NCBI GenBank assembly: GCA_947095535.1
Contig: OX352773.1
Span: 262,717,590-262,781,589 of the forward strand
DNA from: Poecilobothrus nobilitatus
Lineage: Eukaryota > Arthropoda > Insecta > Diptera > Dolichopodidae
Direction: 5' to 3'
Length of the DNA: 64,000 nucleotides
A model generated the notes under the pieces. It was not told where the DNA came from, did not search any database, and saw only the letters and a list, made by a program, of their open reading frames with translations. How positions within the stretch are numbered: position 1 is the stretch's first letter; the number at the start of each line of letters is the position of its first letter. Below are positions 22,894-34,681 of this stretch, in pieces. The position numbers and the translations under genes are program-made.

Positions 22894-25149
22894 TAACAGA
22901 TCAATTATATAATATTAAATGCTTTCGATTTCAATTAACTTCGAAACAAAAAAAAACCCTTACCGACGTTTCATAGTAATTTCAATCTATTTGTTATTAT
23001 AAATACAGATAATCTTCATGTTTTTCATTAAGTTAAATTCTAGATAAAACAGACAATACAACATCGTAATGAAATCGCTATATGAACTTCCTGTTTTATA
23101 CTATATTAATTCCATGCCATATTTTGTTCTAATATGTTTTTTTTTTTTTGATTACAGACAAAATAATGTAACAATTTAAATAATTTAAAAAAGTAAAATA
23201 GTATAGTAATCATCATTTATAAAACGTTATTTTTTACACAGGGGACAGGTAGCGTGCACTATACACTTTATTAACCGTTTAAACATTTTTCAATAATAAA
23301 GAGTATGAACAGTTAGAAAAACTGATTAATTTTATTTGTATTTGTATTTACAAACAAAATTTTACGCCCAAAAACTACACAAAAAACATTGCTTTCATTA
23401 AAATTTCCTCAAAATTTTTAATCGACGATACATAACAACAATTTAAATTTTCCATTTAGCAGTAGATACTTTTATGATATTCTGTCAATTTTTAGCAATT
23501 TGCAATATACGGACATTTATAAATTCATATGTGTCTAATCATACACCACTATCAATTTTTATACTATTACTTCTTATGGATAAAACATTGACGGAACATT
23601 GATAAAAAAAAAAACCACTGATATGTAAACCTGATTTTTTACACAGTTTTTTTTTTTTTTAAAGAAAAATTATGCATAAATAATTAAATTAATATTTTAA
23701 AATTAATTATTAAAAATTTTTTTTTTTTAATTTTTGTAGCTAAAACTTTAATTTAATTCATACGAATTTTTTTAATAAAACAAAAAATAGAAAAAAAATT
23801 AAATTAACAAAAAAATAAAAAAGAAACTCATTAAAAAAACATTGAACATTTTTTAGAGATCAAGGTATGAACTATAACGTTAATGAAGGATTGTCCCAAA
23901 AATAATTCAAATATTTTGTATGAGAAAAATAAAACGGCTTTTTTGAAATGCTTTTTTAGAAAAATTATACAGTCGGGTCTGTGCTGTATTTGTATACAGT
24001 GGTGTAATGCTTTTCTAAATCTCTTTTATTTTTTTTTTTTTTATCTCTCTCCCATTTATTTATTTTTATTTTTAATTTTTTTATTTCAATGATAATTTCA
24101 GTTTTGTTTTGACTGCGGTCGCATATTGAAGTCTGGAATTTCAACTATATTTTCTTTTTTTTGTAATTTTTAATGTATTTTCGTAATCGTGTTGTAATTG
24201 TCGTATATATTTCGATTGCATTTTTTTCGGAATTTTTTTTTAATGCCGGTTAGCCGTTTTTTTTTTTTTTTTTTTTGTATCATCTTATTTAGGCGCAGTA
24301 ACGAAACGGAATTTTTTATTTTTTTTTTTTTTTAAGTATTAAATCTTTTTTGTTTTCTTTACAATATTGTGAATTTTTAAAAACTTTTAATTAATGTGTT
24401 TTTAAAAGAAAAAAAAAATGTCAGATTGTATTTGACATTTTATAAAATTTATTTTTCAAAATACAAACTATAATTATTATTTTATTAGTTTTTATTTTTT
24501 ATAAATTAATAAATTTTGTGTGTTTTATTTATTATCAAAACAAAACAAAAAAAAAATAATATGTGATTAATTTTAATTGTGGTACATAATATTTTTAATA
24601 TTTAAAGTTTTATTTAAAAGAATTACATAAAAAAAAAAAATTACTATGTTTACATGCAGAAATTAGAAAATTTACATATATATAACTTTGATTGACGTAA
24701 ACGTTTACATTAAATCTTTTCGATCTATTTTGAATTTAATGCAGCAATAATTCGATAATCTAAATAATTGATTGTATATAGTCTTTTACGAATGAATTAC
24801 CGTATACAATTTGGATTAGTGGAGTAGCAATTTAAATAAAATAGTTATGTTAAATATTAATTTAAAATTAAAAAAAAAAGCATAATTTGTAAATTTAGTC
24901 TAAAATGAGTTTATTTTGATTTCGAACAAAAAATTGTCTTAACTAAAATTTTATATCTTAATTTTTTTACTTTACTTTTTGTTATCATAATACAAATAGG
25001 TTTCACTATAATTTCTTATTTTGAGGATTTCAAAATTTTGACTGTATCATAAGGGGTTAAAGTTCGTAATGTGAACCCCATTAAAACAAAAAAACTAATG
25101 AAAAATAAGTACATATTGCAACAAATTATCAATTTTTAAATATGAAAGC
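22894..25149. other. AT-rich spacer, no gene seen
   Basis: Long poly-T tracts. The patch 24095-24330 (TTTCAGTTTTG, GACTGCGGTCGCATATTG, AATGCCGGTTAGCCG) is less AT-rich, but I could not show it to be an exon or promoter. Confidence 0.35.
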
Positions 25150-25270
25150 CGAAATGCATAAAACTGAGCTTGAACTCAAATCTCACTTTTTCAAACAAAT
25201 CCTCCACGTTCAACAATAATTTTTATTTGAAAAAAAGAGATTTGGATTCAAGCTCAGTTTAATGCATCCG
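25150..25270. mobile_element. Foldback element, single copy of the 20383 family
   Basis: The left arm CGAAATGCATAAAACTGAGC continues TTGAACTCAAATCTC. It is inverted at the right end as GAGATTTGGATTCAAGCTCA, then GTTTAATGCATCCG. Length is about 121 bp with a loop of about 50 nt. Confidence 0.85.
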
Positions 25271-28054
25271 ATCCAAATTCTCAAAGTTAAAGTGCAACTA
25301 GTTCGAAATATGGAATACACCTATTAATTTGTCTAGAAAATCATTGTTGGATTATACATATATACATATGTATTTAAGAATATCGAATTATTACTATATT
25401 ATCATATAGGTTAATACATAGCTTATTCATTAATCATTCATATGTTATCTTAATATTGATAAAGAGATTACAATTGATAATACTAAGAACTGTGCGTTAT
25501 GAAAATTTAAAGTGAAAAAATAATCATATTTTATTTATTTTATAAAATTAATAGATTTAGTAAATTAGTGTTTTATTTATGACTTAAAAGAATTAATTAA
25601 TATCTATTTTATATAACTTCCGTTCGGTATTCTGTCTAAATTCGTAATTTACCTTCTAGCAGAATAAATTTTTAAACGTTTCTTGTATATTTTTTTTATA
25701 TTTTATAATAATTTTTTATTTTTACTTTAAATTTTATTTTATGTTAAATTTTTTTTTAAATGAACATTAATTTAAATGACTGAATATTTTCTTTGTTTTC
25801 GGAAGTCATATTAAATCGGAAGTAATTAAATAATAATTTTCAAATTAGTACTCATTTAAAAAAAAAAAAATTCTTATTTAAAAATTTATTTATTTTGCAA
25901 AATTTATCAGATATTTATTTATTTTATTTATCATTTAGTTATAAAATTAAATTTAATTAAATTGTATGTATTATTAATCTGTAGATAAATAAAAAAAAAA
26001 AAAATATAATTAGTTTTAAATTTAATTACAAAAAAAAAAAAAAAAAAAAACAAGTTTAGAAGTTATAATAATTTCAAACCTTTTAATTTAATATTTGTTT
26101 CTACTTCAATTAATTTTTTTTTTTTTTAATATTAGAATATATATTACATGTGTCCATAATAATTCAAATTAAAATTTTAAATATACTTTTACTGTATGTA
26201 AACATAGTACAAAAAAAAAAAAAATATTAAAAAAACAATATAAAAAAATTATATTAAAAACCAGTTTTATTTTTGTTTTTTAATTTTTGGAACATTTTTT
26301 GAACCAAAAAAAAAAAAAAAAAAAAACAGAAAATTTAAATAAATAAATAAATAAATTAATTGCGAATTAATTTGTTATGATTATTTAAAATAATGACGTA
26401 GTAGTGTAATCATTAATATTTTATATATAAAACCTATTGCGATTTTGTGTTTTCGATTTAATTTTGTTTATTAAAAACTTCAAAATAAATAAGAATTTAT
26501 AAAAATATAACAAAAATAAAAAAAAAAAAAAAAAAAATGTTTAATAAATTGTGTATTAAATATTAATTATTTATATCTATATTCATTATGATGGAATTAC
26601 TTTTACAACTCTTTTATAAGTTTAATCTAATACAATACTTAATTAACTCTAATTTGATCATTCAAATCAAACTTGTGTGAAATCCTTGTGTTACTTCACA
26701 AATTTTATATACATATATTATAAAAATTTTAATTTATTAAATAAATATTAAATCATATAAAATTCGATATTTTACTAAATGTAACTCATATCTCAGAAGC
26801 TATTTGATTTTATTAATTTCTAACAGTTTGTTTTTACATTCAAAATTTTATTGACATTTTAATATTGTCATTTTACATATTTTTTAAGTTTTAAAACCTG
26901 CTTATTTTATCGCATCGAAAACAGTAGGGCGGGGGCTGTACAGGGAATATTTATTTTTTAAATTTATTTGCCATATGCATTGCATAAACTGCATGCATAT
27001 CTAACACTTATAATGATAATGAAAAATTAATAGATTGCATTATTTTATTATATAAATTATATAAATCATTTAATAATGAAAAAAAAATACAATGCAGATT
27101 ATTTAAATACAAAAGTTGATAAGTACATAAAAGTATAATTTTTTTTTTTATTAATAATTTTTATTAATTAAAATGGAAAATAGATAACTTTATATCTTTT
27201 GTAAAAAAAAAAAAAATATATACTTGCTTTGATTGTGACGTGATATTGTTTTTATATACGTACATATATAAATTTTATGTTCTGTATTATTAATTTTTTG
27301 TACTGGATATATTGTCTGATGTATTTCTTGGGAAGAATAGAAACCCGCGAAATTTATTTAAAGTTTGAGATAATTGGGTTTACATTGACATATATATATT
27401 ATTAAAAATAAAAAGTTTTTGCATATATATATTATTAATTTTTGAAGTTAATGAATTTTTTTTTTTCTTTTTGTAAAAATTTTTAGAAAATTTATTATGT
27501 TAAGCAATAGCTTTTCCTAAGGATCTATTCCGAAATTTTCTTTGTTAAAAATCTTCAAAACAAAAATTGTTTTTTTTTTTTTAATTCTAAAATCATGTGG
27601 TTTCTTATAATAATACTTATACATATATGACTATTAATGACTATAGAATATTTGAAATTCTTTTCTTAATGCTTATGTTGTTATATATTTTTCTTTTTGA
27701 ATTCGTGTAGATTTTTTAGAAAATGTTAAATATGTTGTTATAAAGTTATTAGTTATATTTGGATTTTTAACCTGAAATCTACACAAATTCCTCCGTATTT
27801 TTATTTACATATGTAATAAAATAGTGAAATATTGAAAAAAGTGGGAATCTCAAACTCTCTCATATTAAACAAAATTATTGAAACCTATAATATTGTAATC
27901 TAAATTATAAAATTTATTCTTAATATTTTTTTACATTACACGCACATTCCATCAATAAATCACATAAAATAGTAACGCTGCTGCTCCCAAATCTCCAATA
28001 AAAAATTTCTCTATAGAAAAATTTATAGTTCTATATAATTAAAAAAATTACAGT
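25271..28054. other. AT-rich spacer, no gene seen
   Basis: Extremely AT-rich, with A and T runs up to about 20 bases (for example 26030-26050, 26308-26326 and 26519-26537). No exon was recognised. Confidence 0.4.
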
Positions 28055-28235
28055 CAGTTAGTTGTTTAGGCTGTGCACAGCCATACCCACACACCCTCAC
28101 ACAAACAGACAGACATCACACAATATTTTTCTTAAAGATCTCTATACGCACCGGAGAAATGCATATTTGCAAAAATCTCGGGTACACGTTTTTTGTATTA
28201 TACATTCAATTCATGTATGCGGTCGGTAAAAATAT
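28055..28235 (+). repeat. Dispersed repeat with a CAGACAGACAT tract, copy 1
   Basis: GTTGTTTAGGCTGTGCACAG, CAAACAGACAGACATCACAC, CCGGAGAAATGCATATTTGC and TTCATGTATGCGGTCGGTAA match the layout of 36215-36420. The class is unknown. Confidence 0.5.
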
Positions 28236-29249
28236 TTAATAATATATTTTGTATTTTGAGATTTTGATATTTAAAGATATTTCAATGTATCTATAAGTTC
28301 TGGTTTTGAATATTATTATATGCCCATAGTTTCGTGTTAAACTGAAAAGTTTCAGATAAATTAATTTCAAATAAAATATTGTTTTTAATTTATTTTAACT
28401 TAAAATGGCAACACTATAAAGAAAATTTTGAAATAAAATTGAATAAATTAAATATTTTTTAAAAATGTTCAAAGGATTTTTTGTGTGAAATTAAAAAAAA
28501 ATACATAAACTTCATTTTTTATCATTGTGAAAATTTGAAATTTATTATTAATATCTTTATATTAATGAATTTTATCTTATTTATTTAATGACAGTTATTA
28601 TTATTGAAAGACATTTGAAAGATATAATGTATTTTTTTTTTTCATTTATTTTTATTTATATATCAATATTTATCTTTTTAATTAATTAAATAATATTATT
28701 TATTGAATTCTTTATTAATTAATAAAATTGTCTGTGTCGGAAAATATGTTACTTTTTTATTAGTATGGAAACAAGTCTTTAATTTGAAAAATCTGAAAAA
28801 ATGATTCATAATAATCACTTTAAAAAAAAAAAAGGGAAATTTATTTATTAGACATTAAAATATTACGCTTTAAAATTTTTTTTAAATTTTTCTTTTCATT
28901 CAATTAATAATACTGAGAATTTTGTTTAAAATTTATCATTTACATAATTGAAAATTGAAAGAAATATTAAAATTAAGGAATGGATAATTTAATCTAGATT
29001 TATTTTTTACTTATTCAATAAAAATCATTCATCATCCAATAAAAATATATCTTTTTTCTTCAGCTAAAAATTGTTATGTGGAATTATTACTAAGATCTCC
29101 TAAATATATAATACAAAAAAGGATATATCGATACGTATAACATTACATAAAAATAAAACACTGAATTCTGTAGGTAACAAAAATTTATTTTTTAAAAGAA
29201 AAATTGTTCTGTTTTTATTGTTTCGAAAAGTGGGTTTTTAACTGATCTT
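28236..29249. other. AT-rich spacer, no gene seen
   Basis: Nothing recognised beyond poly-A/T and AAT/ATT-rich stretches. Confidence 0.35.
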
Positions 29250-29640
29250 ACACCTGAGTCCTGCAACTCGTTGTTCTTCCATAGTAGGTATTCCATTCCA
29301 CTTGTCACTTACAGAGTCTAATCGATCCAATATATACCCTTTATGAATCGTATGAATATTTCTCTGGTTGAGCATTCTCACTTTAGAGAAGTTCTATCTG
29401 TGTACCCCTTATATCAAGTTTCTCCTTCTTTGAAGTTCCAAGACGGGGCATTGGTTCAGGACATGAAGTATTGTTTCTGCCTTTTGCCCGCATTTCCTTC
29501 TTAGATTCGTCTCCCTTTTTCTATTTTATCGGTGCGCCCTCATTGCGTCAAATGGTATGTGCTAATTCCTGTGAAAAGTCTCAAATCAATTTTGTCAAAT
29601 TTCAGAATTTTCTTTGTCTTTTTACTGTCTTGTTCATCTC
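29250..29640 (-). pseudogene. LINE reverse-transcriptase C-terminal fragment with a zinc-finger motif
   Basis: On the minus strand the conceptual reading is RLNAMRAHR, a stop, NRKRETNLRRKCGQKAETIL, then HVLNQCPVLELQRR. This fits the C..C-x-ETxxHVLxxC finger plus the upstream 'RxNAxxxR' stretch found after the reverse-transcriptase domain of R2/RTE-like retrotransposons. The rest, towards 29250, holds further degenerate coding (KWNGIPTMEEQRVAGLRC). There are several stops and it is strongly 5'-truncated. It lies beside a SINE at 29735. The family role is target-primed retrotransposition, and nothing here is functional. Confidence 0.65.
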
Positions 29641-29734
29641 TATTTTGAATATATTATATATCTACACTATATTTTATAAGCGCAAGGAGGATTTGTTAAG
29701 AAAAATTACACTTTTATTAATTTTCCTTACAATT

Positions 29735-29815
29735 AAAACACTTGCTCTCTGTGCAGGATTTAAATCTGCACTCTCTCGGTTAACTACCCGCGGACTTAGA
29801 CACTCGGGCACGAAG
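29735..29815 (-). mobile_element. tRNA-derived SINE head (family 3)
   Basis: On the minus strand: GCCCGAGTGTCTAAGTCCGC, GTTAACCGAGAGAGTGCAGA, TTTAAATCCTGCACAGAGAG, CAAGTG. Its mutated B box is TTTAAATCC. A short AT tail follows. Confidence 0.7.
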
Positions 29816-30321
29816 TTTCCCTTAATTGTTTTATTTTAAATTTATATTTTACATACTTTCACTTCAAAAATTTCATCATCAAAATTAAGTACCACTTTAG
29901 GCCTATCTCATATTAATTAATCGTATTATTTATTATTATTTTCATAAGTCGTTTATTTTTTGACACAATATTCTGAAATACATATGTATACTTTTTAGAC
30001 TATTTGTTCAACATTTGGCATCAGAATTATTGTTTTTTTTATATTGAATATTTATTTACATAATATTACATACATATATATATATTTGCATTTGTTGATT
30101 ATTGCATTATGAAATATTACATAGATTTCTTTTTATTATGAAACACGGAAGTGACTAAAACTCGGGATATTTGATGGTAAATCGTTTATATTTATAAAGT
30201 TACATCAACTGATACGCATATACAGTATGTGATTATTAATTACGTGATTGATTTCCACCTCATTTCAGATGCTTTTGATGTATATTTTTGAAAAATATAT
30301 CGTTGACTTACAAAAAAATCA
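29816..30321. other. AT-rich spacer, no gene seen
   Basis: Only AT-rich sequence with TACATA patches. Confidence 0.35.
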
Positions 30322-30485
30322 GGGGGCCTCGATGGCCTAGTGGGTAAAAGAGTATAAAATATGCTGCGTAAACACCGAGGGAGTGTGGGTTCGAATGACA
30401 TTTACAGCCACGCCTGAACAGGAAAGGCTGTGTAATTTCCTGCCCACATTTATGTGGCAGAGAAATGCATTTAAAAAAAAAACGG
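30322..30485 (+). mobile_element. tRNA-derived SINE, family 2, near full length
   Basis: The head is GGGGGCCTCGATGGCCTAGT, then GGGTAAAAGAG, AAACACCGAGGGAGTGTGGG and TTCGAATG. The body is ACATTTACAGCCACGCCTGA, ACAGGAAAGGCTGTGTAATT and ATGTGGCAGAGAAATGCATT, followed by a poly-A tail. It lacks the CCCACACACGTCGTAAGA hairpin segment present in its relatives. Confidence 0.88.
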
Positions 30486-31289
30486 TTTGGCAACAAAGTC
30501 CCAAATACGTTGGGATTTTGGAATTTACAATTTTGTAATTTTGGATTTTACAATTTGGAATTTATAGTTAATTTGGGATTTTTTTTTTTTTTTGATTTCG
30601 TGCCGCTCCCAATAAATTTTGTTTTCAAAAAGATTTTGTTTTTTTTTCTTAAGAAAAAGGAATTTAATTTCGAAAAAAAATTAAATTTTTGGTTTATACC
30701 GAATATAGGTATTCTAATTAAAAATACCGTAGGGTAGCATAAAAATTGAAGCAGGTTATTAAATAAAAAATCAAAATTTTCAATTAGAAAAATGTATGCT
30801 TGAAAGATAAACTCCCCTATTCTGAATTACTACGTAACACTAATTTACGTAGAATATACGCAAACTTGATTCTAAATTCCTTTGTACTATACTTTTTTTT
30901 CGAAATTCATAAGAATGGCAATTCTGAATTCCTACCTAGCGTAAATTAAATGTCATAAACCTATGTAAGAAATTTTCATACGTAGTAGTGCTTTGAATTG
31001 CTTTGGTTTGAAGAAGAATATTTTTAAAAAAGTTAATTTGGATAAATTGAATTGAATGCATGTTTTTAAATGATTTTTATTTTTGTTATTGTTTACAAAA
31101 TAATTTTTTTTTAACTTGTTGCTAAAGGTGAAGGCCCAATGTACGCTTTGCTTGCTTGGTTTGCTTTGCTTTGAAAAGCGAATAAATGAAGCAAAGTAAT
31201 CAAAGTAATTTTAAACCCCAGTGTACGCTTTTAAATTGCTTGACATTTGACATTTTCATTTTTTTATTATTGTTATTTCGTTGTTTAAA

Positions 31290-31484
31290 ATGGAAGATTT
31301 GCAAGATATTTGTGATATTTTGTACATCATATTTTTATTGTACGAAAACTACAAAGTCTTTCAAAAAATAAAGAATCTGCGACAATTTTGGGTTCGGGAC
31401 ATATATTTGGATCGCAAAATACATGGGCTTTATGAGAGTACATTTGCAAAATTAAAACAAGTCCTGCACAATTGGAAAGGATAG
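31290..31484 (+). pseudogene. N-terminal fragment of a HARBI1-like Harbinger nuclease
   Basis: The 64-codon frame starts at ATG 31290: MEDLQDICDILYIIFLLYEN, then YKVFQKIKNLRQFWVRDIYL, then DRKIHGLYESTFAKLKQV and a stop. The FWVRxxxxxRxxxGLYxxxxxxLK pattern is the conserved leader found before the 'FxxYxRM' block in insect Harbinger/HARBI1-like DDE nucleases. These act with a MYB-like partner to mobilise the element. None of the DDE residues are present, as the gene is cut by the insertion that follows. The first codons recur in the MITE at 4001-4491 on its minus strand. The nuclease identity is inferred from a short segment only. Confidence 0.7.
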
Positions 31485-31549
31485 GAAAATGGATACGGAA
31501 ATATTGAATTGGAAGTGGGACTGTAAGGAAACAATAAATCCGCCTATTA

Positions 31550-31838
31550 TTATTATTTTGCTAACAGTGACTAAAGCCGTCACAACAGTTACAACATGTA
31601 GTAGTAGTATATATTACTACATGAGGCAACTATTGAAGGCAACCCCACTGTCACTGTAGCGGCTGTTATTATTGGTATTAATATTTTTTATTAATATTAT
31701 TATTATTTTTACTACAGAGTCAGCGCCATCAGTGGATTACAACGTGCAGCAGTATATAACACCTTACTTGCATGATATAACCAAAGATGGCTCCACTGTA
31801 GCAGCTATTATTTATTATTAATTATTATTATTATAATA

Positions 31839-31921
<83 letters not shown>

Positions 31922-32103
31922 TATTATTATTATTATTGTTATTATTATTATTATTATTGTTATTATTACTAATATTAATTATACGATATACATTATTACG
32001 ATATAAAAGTACTACATATTTTTTATTTATGACCTGACCGGGGTTTGAACCTAAGACCATTCGATTGAAAGGTTGGCGACTTAACCACTGCGCCATGAGT
32101 CAG
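31550..32103 (-). mobile_element. tRNA-derived SINE with a long (TAA)n tract, inserted in the Harbinger element
   Basis: On the minus strand the head at 32103-32030 reads GACTCATGGCGCAGTGGTTA, AGTCGCCAACCTTTCAATCG, then GGTTCAAACCCCGGTCAG. It is followed by an AT linker, the (TAA)n run, then AATAGCTGCTACAGTGGAGC. The segment CACTGTAGCGGCTGTTATT at about 31657 repeats CACTGTAGCAGCTATTATT at about 31795. The 3' limit near 31500-31550 is approximate. Confidence 0.7.
31807..31978. repeat. (TTA)n microsatellite
   Basis: About 170 bases of mostly ATT/TTA triplets with a few point changes (ACTA, TTGTTA). On the minus strand it would read as poly-Asn, which is an artefact of the repeat and not a protein. 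Confidence 0.95.
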
Positions 32104-32469
32104 ATAATGTCAGATAAATGTCAAAGTAATAAAACAAAGCGTCTAATTGAAAATTGGCCAATTTTGAAATTTTCTTACTTTGTTTCGCTTTAATTACTTT
32201 GTCATTGGGCGTTACTACATAAGATATAATGTAATTTATTTCAACTGTCAAAGCGTGTAAAGCAAGCGAAGCAAGCAAAGCAATTTAAAATTTTTCAATA
32301 AAAATTCAAACAAAAACGTCAACTTTTTGTAACTTCGAAAAAAGTATTGCCATTGACATTAATTAATCTCTCCGGCGAAATGCAGAATAGCTAAAAAAAA
32401 TAGTAGCTAATTTTGCGTAGAAAATCTACGTAGGAATTCAGAATAGGGACGAAAGATTATGGGTTGACA

Positions 32470-32655
32470 ACTTTTTATTTTATTTTATTCCCTTGCCACA
32501 TAAAACAGAGCCTATTCTTTCCACATGTTACTGTAAATGTCGAATAAGGCGGAATTATTCTTACGACTTGTGCCGGATTCTAAACTACACTACCTAGATG
32601 TTTACAGCGAATTTAATTCGTTCTTATCCACTACGCTACCGACGCTCCGGTTGCG
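32470..32655 (-). mobile_element. tRNA-derived SINE, family 2, full-length-like
   Basis: The minus-strand head is CCGGAGCGTCGGTAGCGTAG, then TGGATAAGAACGAATTAAAT and TCGCTGTAAACATCTAGGTA. The body is CACAAGTCGTAAGAATAATT, GACATTTACAGTAACATGTG and TTATGTGGCAAGGGAATAAA. It gives the best view of the 5' head. The B box is mutated (TTTAGAATCC). Confidence 0.85.
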
Positions 32656-33593
32656 AACTTAATAAGAATGATTAAAGCTCGATCCTATAAAGAAATAAAA
32701 TATTTGCAAAACATGAAATAGGTGTGACTAGTTATATAATCGATAACGGGGAAAAAAATTAGGAACAACTCATTGAAAGACTAATGAGATAAACATGTAT
32801 ATACATATACATATATATAGATTATAGACATGTGGAAAGATAAAATATATTAAGAAGAAGCTTTCAATTGTTTAATTTTATACATTCTTTAAAATTAATC
32901 AAAGTTAAAATGAATTATTTAATATTAGAAGATAGGCACATGTTTACATACATTGTAATAATCATTTAAAAATATTTATTTATATTAATTTTCAAGGTTA
33001 AGTCAATATAATTTACAATAAAAAACAAAAAAACAAAAATTTTTTATAAATAAAAAAGTATCAAGTACCTAAAGTGTACATTGAGTAGCTCTATAACATC
33101 AATTTACTTTACTTCACTTTAAGCAATTTATTTTTACTATTATTATTATTGTATTATTATGATTCCTATGATAAAAAATAATATAACTTTTGTTTTATTT
33201 AGAAAAAAAAAAACAAAAAGATTATTTTATTTGTTTTTTTATTGACTTAAGAGAATTCATTTTTTAAAGCTCTTTTTATTTGTTATTATCGTATTTTTTT
33301 CCTTTTTGGCACTTTTTTTTTTTTTTAATTTTTATTTTTTAGATAAAAGTAAACACAATCTTGAATCTTTCATTGTGCAATCAAAATTTTTTTTGTTCTT
33401 TTTTTTTTTGTTAAATAAAAACAATTTTTAAATAAATAAATAAAATTATGATAGGTCCTCCCACTTTATCCAACATACAAAACAAAATAAAACAAAAACA
33501 CTCTATTTTCATCATTTTTTATTAATTTATTCTGTAATTTAGTTAAGTGAACTAAATTAGATTTCATTTTACTACTATTATTAATAGATATAC
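32656..33593. other. AT-rich spacer, no gene seen
   Basis: Plain AT-rich sequence with long poly-T and poly-A tracts. Confidence 0.35.
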
Positions 33594-33597
33594 TTAA

Positions 33598-34677
33598 CAC
33601 TTTCACGGACAAGACGTTAAATACCATCAATTGGTGGGTTTCTTGTGGGACAAGACGGTAAACACCGTCAATTAAAAAATACGTAAAAACGTCAAGACAA
33701 TATTTGAAATTAATTTTTCCATTATAAATAAACGTACTACAGTATGTTGTGACCCATTACAAGCACTTTTTTTAATATATTGTCTGTCCAAAAAATGGTT
33801 TTATTTGAATTTTTTTTGTCGCGACGTGTTTGCCGAAAGATATGCATTTTGTAAAATGTCAAAGCGGTAAATACCGTCGTAGATATATTCCAAAATAGTT
33901 CATTCAAATTTTAGTGACCCGTTGTAAATAAAGGTGAATATTCTTGGTTTATTACTATTAGTAAATTTTGTTGGATGAGTTGAGGAGTGTCAAAAGGAGA
34001 TATTTGCACTTTCAACTTTTTTCTTTTTCAGAACAAGATTCTCTAGGATAATTTACGTGAATTGGTGAAGTAGATTTGTGTCTAAAAGAGTTATTTCCAA
34101 CTAAAAATTTAGTTTAAAAATGTCAATTTGTTTTAAAAAGTGATATTTCATATTCATTTTTACTGCAATTTTGTTGCAATTTTGGAAATAACTCTTTTTG
34201 AATAAAACCATAGGTTTCTAAATACTTTCATAGAATAGAATAATATTGATCGATTATGATAATGGTGCTATTTTTTTTTTGTTTCAATACTAAAAAAATT
34301 AGGAAGGTTGTTTTAATTTTGTTTATTTAGGACTCATGGAACTCAATTTACAATTGCGGTAAATTTGAAACATATTTTTATTTTATCATTGTTATTTTTA
34401 TGATGTACTATCTAGTTTGATTGCGGTTTGTTTTTTTTTAGGTAGTCCCGTCAAGGCGGTATTTACCGTCATGATCCGTAATATCAATTAAAGCGTTTGA
34501 CTGCATTAGGACGTAATATACCGTTCAAATTAACGGTACCTAAATTTTATGAATTATTACCTACACAATAATTTATTAACTTTGTCAAAACTCCTATTCT
34601 TTTATCTCTTCCATTTTCTTTTTAACTTATGGTAACCCGCGGCACTCAAGTACCCACAGACACTGACCGTGAACGTG
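33598..34677. mobile_element. piggyBac-like non-autonomous element
   Basis: The 1080-bp element is flanked on both sides by TTAA (33594-33597 and 34678-34681), the piggyBac target site. Its ends are CACTTTCACGGACAAGACG and, as reverse complement, CACGTTCACGGTCAGTGTC. Inside the left end the unit GGACAAGACGGTAAACACCG occurs twice, 41 bp apart (33607 and 33648). The palindromic core GGTAAATACC or GGTATTTACC recurs at about 33865 and 34457. No transposase frame is left. Another TTAA-targeting class is possible. Confidence 0.75.
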
Positions 34678-34681
34678 TTAA

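Larger units (their letters stand above)
31126..32282 (+). mobile_element. PIF/Harbinger element, interrupted and missing its right terminus
   Basis: The left end AGGTGAAGGCCCAATGTACG is preceded by TAA and is the same as the terminus of the MITE at 4001. The right side (32107-32282) matches the inverse of 4022-4190 (GTCAAAGCGTGTAAAGCAAG, GTTTCGCTTTAATTACTTTG), but the last 21 bp are lost. It holds the 5' part of the transposase at 31290 and a later insertion at about 31500-32103. Confidence 0.85.
30815..32448. mobile_element. Outer inverted-repeat element carrying nested insertions
   Basis: The 22-bp termini, CCCTATTCTGAATTACTACG on the left (30815-30836) and its inverse TACGTAGGAATTCAGAATAG on the right (32427-32448), differ at one position. 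Related copies (ATTCTGAATTCCTACC, near 30932) occur inside the left end. The Harbinger element at 31126-32282 sits inside. Without it the outer element would be about 480 bp, a plausible MITE. No clear target duplication was seen. Confidence 0.7.

Noticed and set aside
24095..24330. Possible 5' UTR or promoter with TTTCAGTT and GC-richer patches
   Set aside because: Interrupted by long T runs, no downstream core motif at the right spacing and no plausible donor.
28236..29249. Search for CRISPR-like or regularly spaced repeats, here and across the window
   Set aside because: Only AT-rich simple repeats and transposon copies were seen. Nothing has regular repeat-spacer structure.
31818..32096. 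Minus-strand frame encoding a long poly-Asn stretch
   Set aside because: It is the (TTA)n microsatellite read in one frame, plus a SINE head. No independent coding evidence.
34433..34446. Pyrimidine tract plus AG|GTAGTC, considered as a recursive splice site
   Set aside because: It lies inside the piggyBac-like element and the donor half is poor (GTAGTC, not GTAAGT).
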